Notes under the pieces: generated by a model
The model's input: the letters and a program-made list of their open reading frames with translations, nothing else
Databases searched by the model: none
Told to the model about the DNA's origin: nothing
Source: Candidatus Melainabacteria bacterium
GTDB lineage: Bacteria > Cyanobacteriota > Vampirovibrionia > Obscuribacterales > Obscuribacteraceae
Length of the DNA stretch: 37,529 nucleotides
Direction: 5' to 3'
Assembly: GCA_012965515.1 (NCBI GenBank)
Contig: DTSE01000039.1
Coordinates: 1-37,529 of the forward strand
Translations under genes and position numbers: made by a program
Part shown: in pieces, positions 26,759 through 33,610 of the stretch
How positions within the stretch are numbered: position 1 is the first letter of the stretch
Layout: every line of letters begins with the position of its first letter

Positions 26759-27436
26759 TTAGAACAAAGTGTAAATGAATGGAGCCAAAGCGCTGCTTTG
26801 CACGAAAATGCCGATCATGCCAAGCATGAGAAGCACAATCAGACAAGGGAGGAAAAGCATTTGACTGTTGCGAGCAAAATATATCACCACTGAAAGCGGC
26901 TGCAACCAGCCCTGCAGACTGTATTCTGTCGCCTTCCCGCGTTCATCGGAAGCGACTTTGTCTGCCCAACCTTCAATCGAGCAGGGGCACTTCTCCGCCC
27001 ATGAATAGAAGGGCACATGATTGTTCTTCGTTTGATAAAGAAGACCGGCAGGCAAGATAGTCACAAAGTAAATTACTGCCAGAACGGCTTTGAACAGGTT
27101 CGTGCCTATAAATGTTGCAATCGTCTTCATGACACCATGAGGGTAAACCATGAGTGAGGGCGCAATTAGCACTGTGGTGAGGAACAAGAGTCCTGCTAAA
27201 AATAGGACCGGCGCCAGGCCCCCCTCAAGCAGAATAAAAGTCTTGAATGCTCCCATAAGGGTCAGGACCCAACCAATCGTAAGCCCGAAGATGACATTGT
27301 TTTTGAGAGCGGCATGGTCTCTGCGAGCCTGTAATCGCTTCATGTATCCGCTCTGATGTGCGGAACCATTTGCAGATCGGCTTGCAGTGCTTCTTTGTGG
27401 AAGTCTATCTTTTGGAGCCAACAGACTCTTAGTCAT
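26759..27436 (-). CDS. SxtJ-like / DUF5989-like fused membrane protein
   Basis: This 225-residue membrane protein seems to join two small families. Residues about 48-134 hold three hydrophobic segments with the layout of SxtJ-like proteins: FGLTIGWVLTL, then GLAPVLFLAG, IAPSLMVYPHG and VIYFVTILPAGLL. The last 40 residues (YFARNSQMLFLPCLIVLLML through SALAPFIYTLF) match the pattern of the small DUF5989 proteins, which are one-helix proteins ending in APFIYTLF. A Cys- and Trp-containing link (136-185) joins them. In saxitoxin and many polysaccharide clusters such genes sit beside a carbamoyltransferase. None is seen here. The N-terminal 45 residues are Ser- and Arg-rich and probably disordered. 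The gene comes ten bases before the GT4 gene. The biochemical role of both families is unknown. The assignment comes from pattern memory. Confidence 0.65.
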   Translation of the reverse strand: MTKSLLAPKDRLPQRSTASRSANGSAHQSGYMKRLQARRDHAALKNNVIFGLTIGWVLTLMGAFKTFILLEGGLAPVLFLAGLLFLTTVLIAPSLMVYPHGVMKTIATFIGTNLFKAVLAVIYFVTILPAGLLYQTKNNHVPFYSWAEKCPCSIEGWADKVASDERGKATEYSLQGWLQPLSVVIYFARNSQMLFLPCLIVLLMLGMIGIFVQSSALAPFIYTLF

Positions 27437-27742
27437 TTTCTGCGGTGTTCCCGGTAAACGAAGTTTTCGTTTTGCCTTCTTTGACGACTGAAAGACGACC
27501 GAACCGCCGTCAGCACAATGATAGTCGCTCTGAATACTCTATTCCTGACTCAAATATCAGATTGAAAATTGCCTGCAACAAGTTTAATGTTGCCGGTGGA
27601 AAGGCGAATGGCGCAAGCGTTGCGCGCTGATTAGCTTTATATAAGGCGGCAAGAACATCTCATTTGCTGCAGCTCGCTGAAACAGAAAAACAGGATTCAC
27701 CTATAATTGCTGCTTTCGCTCTTTACTCGGGATATTTGCAGT
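27437..27742. other. 306-base divergent intergenic region, no gene seen
   Basis: It lies between the SxtJ-like gene (minus) and the dehydratase gene (plus). It contains the inverted repeat AAACGAA-GTT-TTCGTTT (27456-27472), just upstream of the SxtJ-like start, and GCGCAA-GCG-TTGCGC (27611-27625). A TATAAT hexamer is at 27702-27707. I see no RNA gene and no credible small ORF. Confidence 0.45.
27702..27707 (+). promoter_or_regulatory. -10 element of probable rfbG-like gene promoter
   Basis: A perfect TATAAT lies 35 bases before the preferred TTG start at 27743. The -35 region is weak. If it is the -10, the alternative TTG at 27707 would overlap the promoter and be untranslated, which supports the later start. 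Confidence 0.5.
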
Positions 27743-28753
27743 TTGTTCAAAGACAAAAACGTATTGGTCACAGGGTGTGCAGGCTTTCTCGGAAGCTGGC
27801 TGAGCAGGACACTGGTGCAAAAGGGCGCCAATGTAGTAGGCATCGACCGAGACTACAAGCCGGAGTCCATGATCCATGAGCTAAAAGCAGATGCTGAACT
27901 GATCGAAGGCACTATCGAAGATCTCGACCTGATGATCAGCATCATCCGCGACCGGAAGATCGAATTCGTGTTCCATCTTGCGGCTCAGAGCATTGTCGGA
28001 ACTGCCAACAGTAACCCGCTAGACACTTTCAAATCGAACATCGAAGGCACTTGGAATGTTCTGGAAGCGGCACGCCAACTTGGACAAGCTTCAGACATAG
28101 CGGACAGACGCTTGCGCGGGATTATTCTTGCTTCCTCGGATAAAGCTTACGGAGACCAAGACGTTCTTCCCTATATCGAAGATGCGCCGATGCAAGGACG
28201 CTTTCCATACGATGTATCGAAGAGCTGCGCGGACTTAATTGCTCGCAGTTATTTCCTTTCCTACAAAGTCCCGGTCTGTGTGACTCGTTGCGGCAATCTA
28301 TTCGGTGCTGGCGATTTGAATTTGAGCCGCATCGTGCCGGACACTCTTACTCATGTGCTACGCGGCGAACCGGTAACTATCAGATCGAACGGCAAGCCGG
28401 TGAGAGATTACCTCTACATCAAAGATGCAGTAAACGCTTACTTGATGCTGGCAGAGCGCATGTGGAACGATTCATCCGTACACGGAGAAGCATTCAACAT
28501 TAGCAACCAGGCGCCAATGTCCGTACTCGAATGCGTAGACAAAATTCTCGCGGTTGTCGGCAGAGAAGACTTGAAGCCGATTATTCAAGGCACGGCGACA
28601 AGAGAAATAGAAGAGCAGTTTCTTGATGCCACCAAAATTAATACCGTTCTGGGCTGGAAGCCACAATACGATTTTACTGCTGGACTGAAGGAAACAGTCG
28701 GCTGGTACAAAGATTTGGTCAAGGGAAGAAACAGCGTGGCAAGCATCTCTTGA
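27743..28753 (+). CDS. rfbG: NAD-dependent sugar dehydratase, probably CDP-glucose 4,6-dehydratase
   Basis: This is an extended short-chain dehydrogenase of the sugar 4,6-dehydratase type. I start it at the TTG at 27743, preceded by CGGGA, because the protein then opens with FKDKNVLVTGCAGFLGSW and places the Rossmann motif TGCAGFLG at residues 10-17. Other hallmarks are FHLAAQSIVG, SSDKAYG (131-137), the catalytic YDVSK (Tyr156, Lys160) and CGNLFGAGDLNLSRIVPD. The 336-residue length is normal. The next gene, on the opposite strand, encodes glucose-1-phosphate cytidylyltransferase, which makes CDP-glucose the best guess for the substrate. GDP-mannose or dTDP-glucose 4,6-dehydratase are less likely alternatives. 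The product would be CDP-4-keto-6-deoxyglucose. No gene for its further conversion is seen in the window. Confidence 0.82.
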   Translation: MFKDKNVLVTGCAGFLGSWLSRTLVQKGANVVGIDRDYKPESMIHELKADAELIEGTIEDLDLMISIIRDRKIEFVFHLAAQSIVGTANSNPLDTFKSNIEGTWNVLEAARQLGQASDIADRRLRGIILASSDKAYGDQDVLPYIEDAPMQGRFPYDVSKSCADLIARSYFLSYKVPVCVTRCGNLFGAGDLNLSRIVPDTLTHVLRGEPVTIRSNGKPVRDYLYIKDAVNAYLMLAERMWNDSSVHGEAFNISNQAPMSVLECVDKILAVVGREDLKPIIQGTATREIEEQFLDATKINTVLGWKPQYDFTAGLKETVGWYKDLVKGRNSVASIS

Positions 28754-28768
28754 TGCTTCAGCTTTTTT
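28741..28768 (+). terminator. Intrinsic terminator candidate after the rfbG-like gene
   Basis: AAGCATC-TCTT-GATGCTT forms a perfect 7-bp stem with a 4-base loop (28741-28758) that includes the stop codon. CAGC and then six T (28763-28768) follow. The four-base gap before the T-run is longer than usual, so efficiency is uncertain. Confidence 0.5.
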
Positions 28769-28780
28769 GAAATTGCCGGC

Positions 28781-28794
28781 CCCAATTAATTGGG
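28781..28794. repeat. 14-base perfect palindrome at the rfbF stop codon
   Basis: CCCAATTAATTGGG is a perfect palindrome that contains the rfbF stop codon, in the short gap between the convergent rfbG-like and rfbF genes. With CCG and CGG on either side it can extend to a longer bulged stem. It may help end minus-strand transcription, but no T-run follows it on that strand. Confidence 0.4.
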
Positions 28795-29673
28795 CGGTGC
28801 AAAGTTGATCGGCTGATTCTTGAACATGGTCGCGGGTACGGGAGCCTGCGCTTGCGTTTGCGTTCCACGCTCTTTGAGCCAGGGAGCTTTTCCTGTAGAG
28901 AGGAGCTTCTGGAACTGAACGAGGTCGCGCTGAGTGTCCAGGCACTGCCAAAAACCTTCGTGGCGGAACATCATCAGTTCGCCGTCTTTAGCGACATTCT
29001 TCAAACAATCTCTTTCCAAGCTGCAATCGGTCGCATCGCTGACATAGTCAAAAATGCGTTGATCGAACACGAAGAAGCCGCCATTGATGAACTTGTCGTC
29101 GTGATTCGGTTTTTCTTGAAAAACTTCGACAACATTGCCGGCCAGTTTCATTTCACCAAAAGGAGAAGGCGGCAAAACTCCAGTTACCGTGCCGATTTTT
29201 CCGTGCGATCGGTGAAACTCGACAAGTCTGCCGATATCGACGTTCGCTAAACCGTCACCATAAGTCAACATAATCAAATCAGCGCCGTTAACGTACTTTT
29301 GAATTTGTTTGAAACGGCTGCCTGTTTCCGACATCAGACCAGTATCGGCCAGAGTTACAGACCAGTCGGCTTCTTCAATATCACCATGGAAGGTGGCACC
29401 GCCGGCAGAGCCAAGATTGACTGTAAAGTCACTGGTCAGAAAATGGAAATCCAGGAAATATTTCTTGATTACGTCTCCGCGATAGCCCAGACAGATCACG
29501 AAGTCTTTAAACCCGTAACTCGCGTACTGGCGCATGATATGCATCATGATTGGCTGCCCGCCCACTTCCACCATCGGCTTTGGACGGGTCTCCGTTTCCT
29601 CGCGCATGCGCAAGCCTTGCCCGCCGGCAAGGATCACTACTTTAGCGCTTGGTGCCGACTTAACTTCTGCCAT
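28786..29673 (-). CDS. rfbF: Glucose-1-phosphate cytidylyltransferase
   Basis: This enzyme makes CDP-glucose from CTP and glucose 1-phosphate, the first step to CDP-linked deoxysugars. The 295-residue product has the nucleotidyltransferase start VVILAGGQGLRMREET (12-27) and KPMVEVGGQPI (32-42). The run REET-x-x-RPKPMVE, and later LGYRGDVIKKYFLDF and ITYGDGL-like LTYGDGLANVD, are typical of RfbF instead of UTP- or dTTP-specific relatives. NGGFFVFD and EGFWQCLDTQRD are further family blocks. About 35 C-terminal residues rich in Gln, Ala and Pro extend past the core. The ATG lies inside the end of the GT2 gene (14-base overlap), so translation is coupled. The expected partner, the dehydratase, is on the opposite strand and converges on this gene. 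Confidence 0.93.
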   Translation of the reverse strand: MAEVKSAPSAKVVILAGGQGLRMREETETRPKPMVEVGGQPIMMHIMRQYASYGFKDFVICLGYRGDVIKKYFLDFHFLTSDFTVNLGSAGGATFHGDIEEADWSVTLADTGLMSETGSRFKQIQKYVNGADLIMLTYGDGLANVDIGRLVEFHRSHGKIGTVTGVLPPSPFGEMKLAGNVVEVFQEKPNHDDKFINGGFFVFDQRIFDYVSDATDCSLERDCLKNVAKDGELMMFRHEGFWQCLDTQRDLVQFQKLLSTGKAPWLKERGTQTQAQAPVPATMFKNQPINFAPPN

Positions 29674-30409
29674 ATCTGTACCTAATCATGTTTTTGAAGA
29701 ACTCTACCGCACTGGAAAGACGAATATTTGACGAACCATGCTCTCTTTCCATCCAGACTACAGGAATTTCGAGGACCGAAAGATTGAGACGCACAGCTTC
29801 GATCATTACTTCCGCATCCAAAAACCAATCAGTAGACCGGAGATTCATACGCTCAAGCGCTCTTCGCTTCAGCACTTTTGGTTTGCTGTTCACATCTTTG
29901 CTCGTGCCGCCAAACATCAATCGAAACAACCCGTTGAAACAGCGGCTCTGGAAAACTCTTAATGGTCCGTCTTCTCTCACGACACGCAGGATTTTGACGA
30001 TGTCGTGCTTGCCTTCAATGCAGGCTTTGAACACTCGGGCAACATCTTCTGCCGCCACTTGCTGATCGCCGTCCAAAAATCCTATGACGTCGCCTCTGGC
30101 ATTAGCCAATCCGGCTAGAGTCCCACCGCCATACCCTCGGTTCTTCTTGACCATAACCAGGGTCAACTCTTCAAATTCTTTCTCCAGCTCGAGCGCAATT
30201 TGCCCTGTACGGTCTTCCGAGCCGTTTATCACCAACACAAGTTCGAAGGGAATTCCGGCCATGTGGGTTCGGAAAGAGTCAATAAGCGAGCGCGTCAGAG
30301 GCTCGATATTGCCCTCTTCGTTGTACAGAGTGATTACAGCAGAGAACGCGACGGCAGTCGCCTTTCTTCTTACCTCTACAGTATTGAAGCGAGTTAGCGT
30401 GGAATTCAT
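29660..30409 (-). CDS. Family 2 glycosyltransferase, Dpm1-like
   Basis: This soluble or peripheral GT-A enzyme of 249 residues resembles polyprenyl-phosphate mannose/glucose synthases. It has SAVITLYNEEGNIEPL (23-38), KNRGYGGGTLAGLANARGD (89-107) and the metal-binding LDGDQQ (Asp113, Asp115). WFLDAEVMIEA and EHGSSNIRL follow, as in the Dpm1/GtrB group. It lacks the two C-terminal membrane helices of GtrB. It may therefore make a polyprenyl-phosphate sugar, which is the donor class used by the GT-C and YfhO enzymes around it; that link is inference. The ATG is preceded by AAGGA at good spacing and by a TGCTATAAA promoter element. The following rfbF gene overlaps its end by 14 bases. Confidence 0.85.
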   Translation of the reverse strand: MNSTLTRFNTVEVRRKATAVAFSAVITLYNEEGNIEPLTRSLIDSFRTHMAGIPFELVLVINGSEDRTGQIALELEKEFEELTLVMVKKNRGYGGGTLAGLANARGDVIGFLDGDQQVAAEDVARVFKACIEGKHDIVKILRVVREDGPLRVFQSRCFNGLFRLMFGGTSKDVNSKPKVLKRRALERMNLRSTDWFLDAEVMIEAVRLNLSVLEIPVVWMEREHGSSNIRLSSAVEFFKNMIRYRYGRS

Positions 30410-30435
30410 CGATCCTTGCCCTTAGAGCAGGGAAT

Positions 30436-30444
30436 TTTATAGCA
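30436..30444 (-). promoter_or_regulatory. Extended -10 promoter element before the GT2-rfbF unit
   Basis: On the minus strand TGCTATAAA (30444 to 30436) forms an extended -10 element, placed to start transcription about 20 bases before the GT2 start codon. The -35 region is poor, as is common for extended -10 promoters. An AAGGA ribosome-binding site follows a few bases before the ATG. Confidence 0.5.
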
Positions 30445-30579
30445 CTTAACAAGAGGAGGAAACTGAAGTACGTATCAGCAATTGATAGTTACCCCGAACC
30501 CAATGACACCGGATTGCGCCTTTGCACCTTGATTAAAATGATGTCATCAGCCGTTTCACTTGTAACCCAACTTCAGCTC

Positions 30580-33393
30580 CTACGAGGGGGCAGAGTCCAC
30601 GCCGGACATAGACTTCCGCCTCCGCCCCAGAAGAACGTACCAGGCGACAGCATTGAGAGATATACACGCGCCGAATAGCCCAAGCGAAGCACTGAGGTAG
30701 GTAGGCCGGAAATAGAAAAAGACTTTGTGCGAGCCGGGAGCAATGGAGATGCCTTTGAACAAGTAGTTCGCACGCGCAATTGGCACTTCGGCGCCGTCAA
30801 CTACCGCATGCCACCCGGGGAAATGCTGGTCGGTGACAACAAGAAAAGCCGGCGTATCCGTCTTAACATCAATCGATATAGTATTGAGATCGGTGCGTAC
30901 AAATTTGACTTCATCAGTTTCAGTCTTTGCGTCTTCTCCATTCAAAGCCGGCACATTCTTGTCTTCAATAACCGCCGCTTTGCTGGGATCAAAAGACTCC
31001 TTGCTGATCTCATTGAGGACGTCCTTTTCACCTTCAATTAAGAGCGTCTTGTGCACTACAAAGGCCGCCGGCATTGCCTGCAGGTTCTCATAGATACGGA
31101 TAAAGCTGCCGGGTAATTCCTTAACCACTTTGAAGCGGCGCCCCGGCTCAAGCGGCAAGGTTCTCTTAGTAAACTCGGCAACTTTGAACGTCTTAGTGTT
31201 TCGTAAAACACTCGCATTTTCAGGAAAGAGGGCACTTTGCTCTTCCACGCGCTTAACTTCCAATCCAATGGAAAACTTGCTGGATTCCGGCACAATGTCG
31301 GGAATTATTCCGCTCAATGGCACGCGGCTGAAGGTTTTGGGTCGAGTGTCGAGCTTGAAGTACTCGCGCTGCCGTGTGTAATAGGGACCACCAGTCCAGT
31401 AGACTTTGCCGGAGTCGTCATATACGACGAGTTGGAAAATGTACTTTTCGCCCTCATTCTCCTTCACATAAAACTCGACATACCCACCGAATTCTCCTTT
31501 CATTTCGTCGTAATGCACTTGTGCTGCATCAACTCGCACTTTGTCATCACCCTTGAATCGAACCGGGGGCACAACTGCAGAATGCTGCGTGTACGGCTCA
31601 TCGGCATTGCGCACAGGCGTGAAGCTGATGAAGTAACGAACACTGGCCAAATTGAGCAGTTTTTTGAATGGTCCGTCCGGAAAAAGTTTGTTGAACGCAT
31701 CGGCATGCGAACCAGCCGCGCGAACAAATTCGTGCAACCGAGGAGGAGAGAGCGGTCCCTCGTATGCGAGGCTAGGAATTCGGTACACCATATTCACGTT
31801 TGGATGAAGCAGGTTGTATCCGACAGGAACTATCCGCTCTTTCTTTTCTGCCAGAAAGGAAAACACTTCCCACTTTGGATATCTGAACCGAGGAGGATTC
31901 GGCAAAGCCTTCTGACAGGCGAACACTTCACTGCCTGTATTGAGGCAAATCGGTACAAGAATCAAGAGCAGCGGCGACATATTGCGCGTTGCTCGAATGA
32001 GAATAAGCACCAAAAAGGCAGACAAAATAAATACATCGAGAGTCCACTGCTGAGATTGAAAACCATATGAATCGACGTGTGGGTCAAAAGTGTATTTCTC
32101 CGGATTGAAGCCGGCTTTCGACAACATAGCTGGAAGCGCGATGACGGCAATGCAAGAGAGTGAAGTAACAGCGAAAACCCAACTCTTAACGGTCAATTTG
32201 TTATTAACCAGCGTTTCAAGACCAAACGCCATGAGAAACGCAATCTGAACAAGGTAAACCTCCATGCCCTCAAATCTAGACAAGCCTGAAAGTCCCAACA
32301 GCGGATCCAAAAGAGGAAAAGGCCCTGTGCGTGAAGCGCTCAAGAAAGCAAAAACGGCAGTGACCAAAACGCTCAAATAGTATGGACGTCGCTGCTTGAT
32401 CGCCAAGAGCGACAAGCACAACAACGGCACTGTCAGACATCCGGCATACAGCGACGCACCACCATATCCTGGGTGCAAGAGACAATAGACCAGACTCTCC
32501 CACGGTGCAGGATTACCGAAAGCATAGAAGGCGTGTTTCTTGGACAGATCTCCGATGCGCACAAGCTCAATAAAAGAGAGAAAAACAGGCGATGCAAGAC
32601 AGAAGGCATTTGCGCCGGCAACCGCAAGCCAAATCGATAAATCACGAACGCGAGTGACAATCGAATCTTTGCGAGCATCGCCAAGCAAATTCATTGATGC
32701 AAACAGGAAACAGACGCAAGTAATGGAAAGCAAGCTCACCTGAGCATCACCAGAGACAATTTGAGCGGCGCAGCCGGCCCCGGCGGCCAATGCCCACAAG
32801 AAATTCTTGGCTTGATACAAACGAATGAAGCACCAAACAGTAATAGGATAAAACGAGTGATTCATCTGCAACTCTGTGCGCCACTGCTGGTGAGGGCAAC
32901 ACAAATGAATGAACGCGGCAAAAATCGCAGCATATCTCGATAAACCCAGCGCCCGCGCAGCGAGAAACATGCCTACCGCGCCCAATACTTCTTGGGCGAC
33001 GAGGAGGTAATTGTGCATTGGCTGACTGGGCCACAATGTGTAGAACAGCATCCAAGGCGAAAGGACGATCGATTGTAATTCAGCTAGAAGAGGCGCACCG
33101 CAACCAATGTAAGGATTCCACAACGGCAGCGTGCCTTCCCTCCAAGCACCGGCGACGAGCATGTATCCTGCCATCTTCATGAAGAAGCAGTGAAGGTCAT
33201 ATGTAGTCGGAAATTTGACTACCTGCCCAAACAAATAGTCGATGCCGGCAAGTTCATAGACGCGACTTATAGATTGACCGAAGAAAACAGTTTTCCCAAA
33301 CAGAATCAAACAAAATAAAACAACAGCCGCTAAACAAAGGCTGTCTTTCCTACGCTCTGACGACGCGTTCCAAAATTCACACAACTCTCGCAT
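30580..33393 (-). CDS. YfhO-family membrane protein (copy 3 of 3)
   Basis: This 937-residue polytopic protein is the third YfhO-type protein. The first helix (about 20-38) is followed by LPLWNPYIGCGAPLLAELQ (89-107, in part) in the first outer loop. About twelve hydrophobic segments run to about residue 500. An extracytoplasmic region follows, with SLAYEGPLSPPRLHEFV, and the C-terminal signature VTDQHFPGWHAVVDGAEVPI. After it come a stretch ending FFYFRP and a last helix. The ATG at 33393 follows GACCTTA, without a strong ribosome-binding site. A role in extracytoplasmic sugar transfer is inferred from the family. It lies upstream of the Dpm1-like GT2 on the same strand, but a 170-base gap with its own promoter element separates them. 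It is divergent from the SGNH gene. Confidence 0.82.
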   Translation of the reverse strand: MRELCEFWNASSERRKDSLCLAAVVLFCLILFGKTVFFGQSISRVYELAGIDYLFGQVVKFPTTYDLHCFFMKMAGYMLVAGAWREGTLPLWNPYIGCGAPLLAELQSIVLSPWMLFYTLWPSQPMHNYLLVAQEVLGAVGMFLAARALGLSRYAAIFAAFIHLCCPHQQWRTELQMNHSFYPITVWCFIRLYQAKNFLWALAAGAGCAAQIVSGDAQVSLLSITCVCFLFASMNLLGDARKDSIVTRVRDLSIWLAVAGANAFCLASPVFLSFIELVRIGDLSKKHAFYAFGNPAPWESLVYCLLHPGYGGASLYAGCLTVPLLCLSLLAIKQRRPYYLSVLVTAVFAFLSASRTGPFPLLDPLLGLSGLSRFEGMEVYLVQIAFLMAFGLETLVNNKLTVKSWVFAVTSLSCIAVIALPAMLSKAGFNPEKYTFDPHVDSYGFQSQQWTLDVFILSAFLVLILIRATRNMSPLLLILVPICLNTGSEVFACQKALPNPPRFRYPKWEVFSFLAEKKERIVPVGYNLLHPNVNMVYRIPSLAYEGPLSPPRLHEFVRAAGSHADAFNKLFPDGPFKKLLNLASVRYFISFTPVRNADEPYTQHSAVVPPVRFKGDDKVRVDAAQVHYDEMKGEFGGYVEFYVKENEGEKYIFQLVVYDDSGKVYWTGGPYYTRQREYFKLDTRPKTFSRVPLSGIIPDIVPESSKFSIGLEVKRVEEQSALFPENASVLRNTKTFKVAEFTKRTLPLEPGRRFKVVKELPGSFIRIYENLQAMPAAFVVHKTLLIEGEKDVLNEISKESFDPSKAAVIEDKNVPALNGEDAKTETDEVKFVRTDLNTISIDVKTDTPAFLVVTDQHFPGWHAVVDGAEVPIARANYLFKGISIAPGSHKVFFYFRPTYLSASLGLFGACISLNAVAWYVLLGRRRKSMSGVDSAPS

Positions 33394-33599
33394 TAAGGTC
33401 GCTTTCCAGAGAAGACCTCGTCTCTCTCTTTACTAGGTTTCGTGATTGAAGGTCAGAATATAACAGGATTTTAGACGTGCTAGAGGCAAATAGGGCAGCG
33501 TTTAGATTCGGCTAACGTGCAAAGCGAGTAGCGCAGGTAGAATACTTGGCATGCTTAGAACATCCAGTGCGGAGATAGCGCCTGGTTAGGGAAAGAGCC

Positions 33600-33604
33600 A
33601 AGGA
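33600..33604 (+). promoter_or_regulatory. Ribosome-binding site fixing the GTG start of the SGNH gene
   Basis: AAGGA lies six bases before the GTG at 33611. No ATG occurs nearby in this frame, so the site supports a GTG start. Confidence 0.65.
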
Positions 33605-33610
33605 CAAAAT

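Noticed and set aside
26053..26778. 241-codon plus-strand frame opposite the GT4 gene
   Set aside because: It lies wholly antisense to a clear GT4 with all family motifs, and its own translation has no family features.
27707..27742. Upstream TTG start for the dehydratase gene
   Set aside because: It overlaps the TATAAT hexamer and adds 12 residues before the normal start of the Rossmann fold.
31237..32070. 277-codon plus-strand frame opposite the third YfhO gene
   Set aside because: Antisense shadow of a well-supported gene; the translation is rich in Arg, His and Cys and looks non-protein-like.
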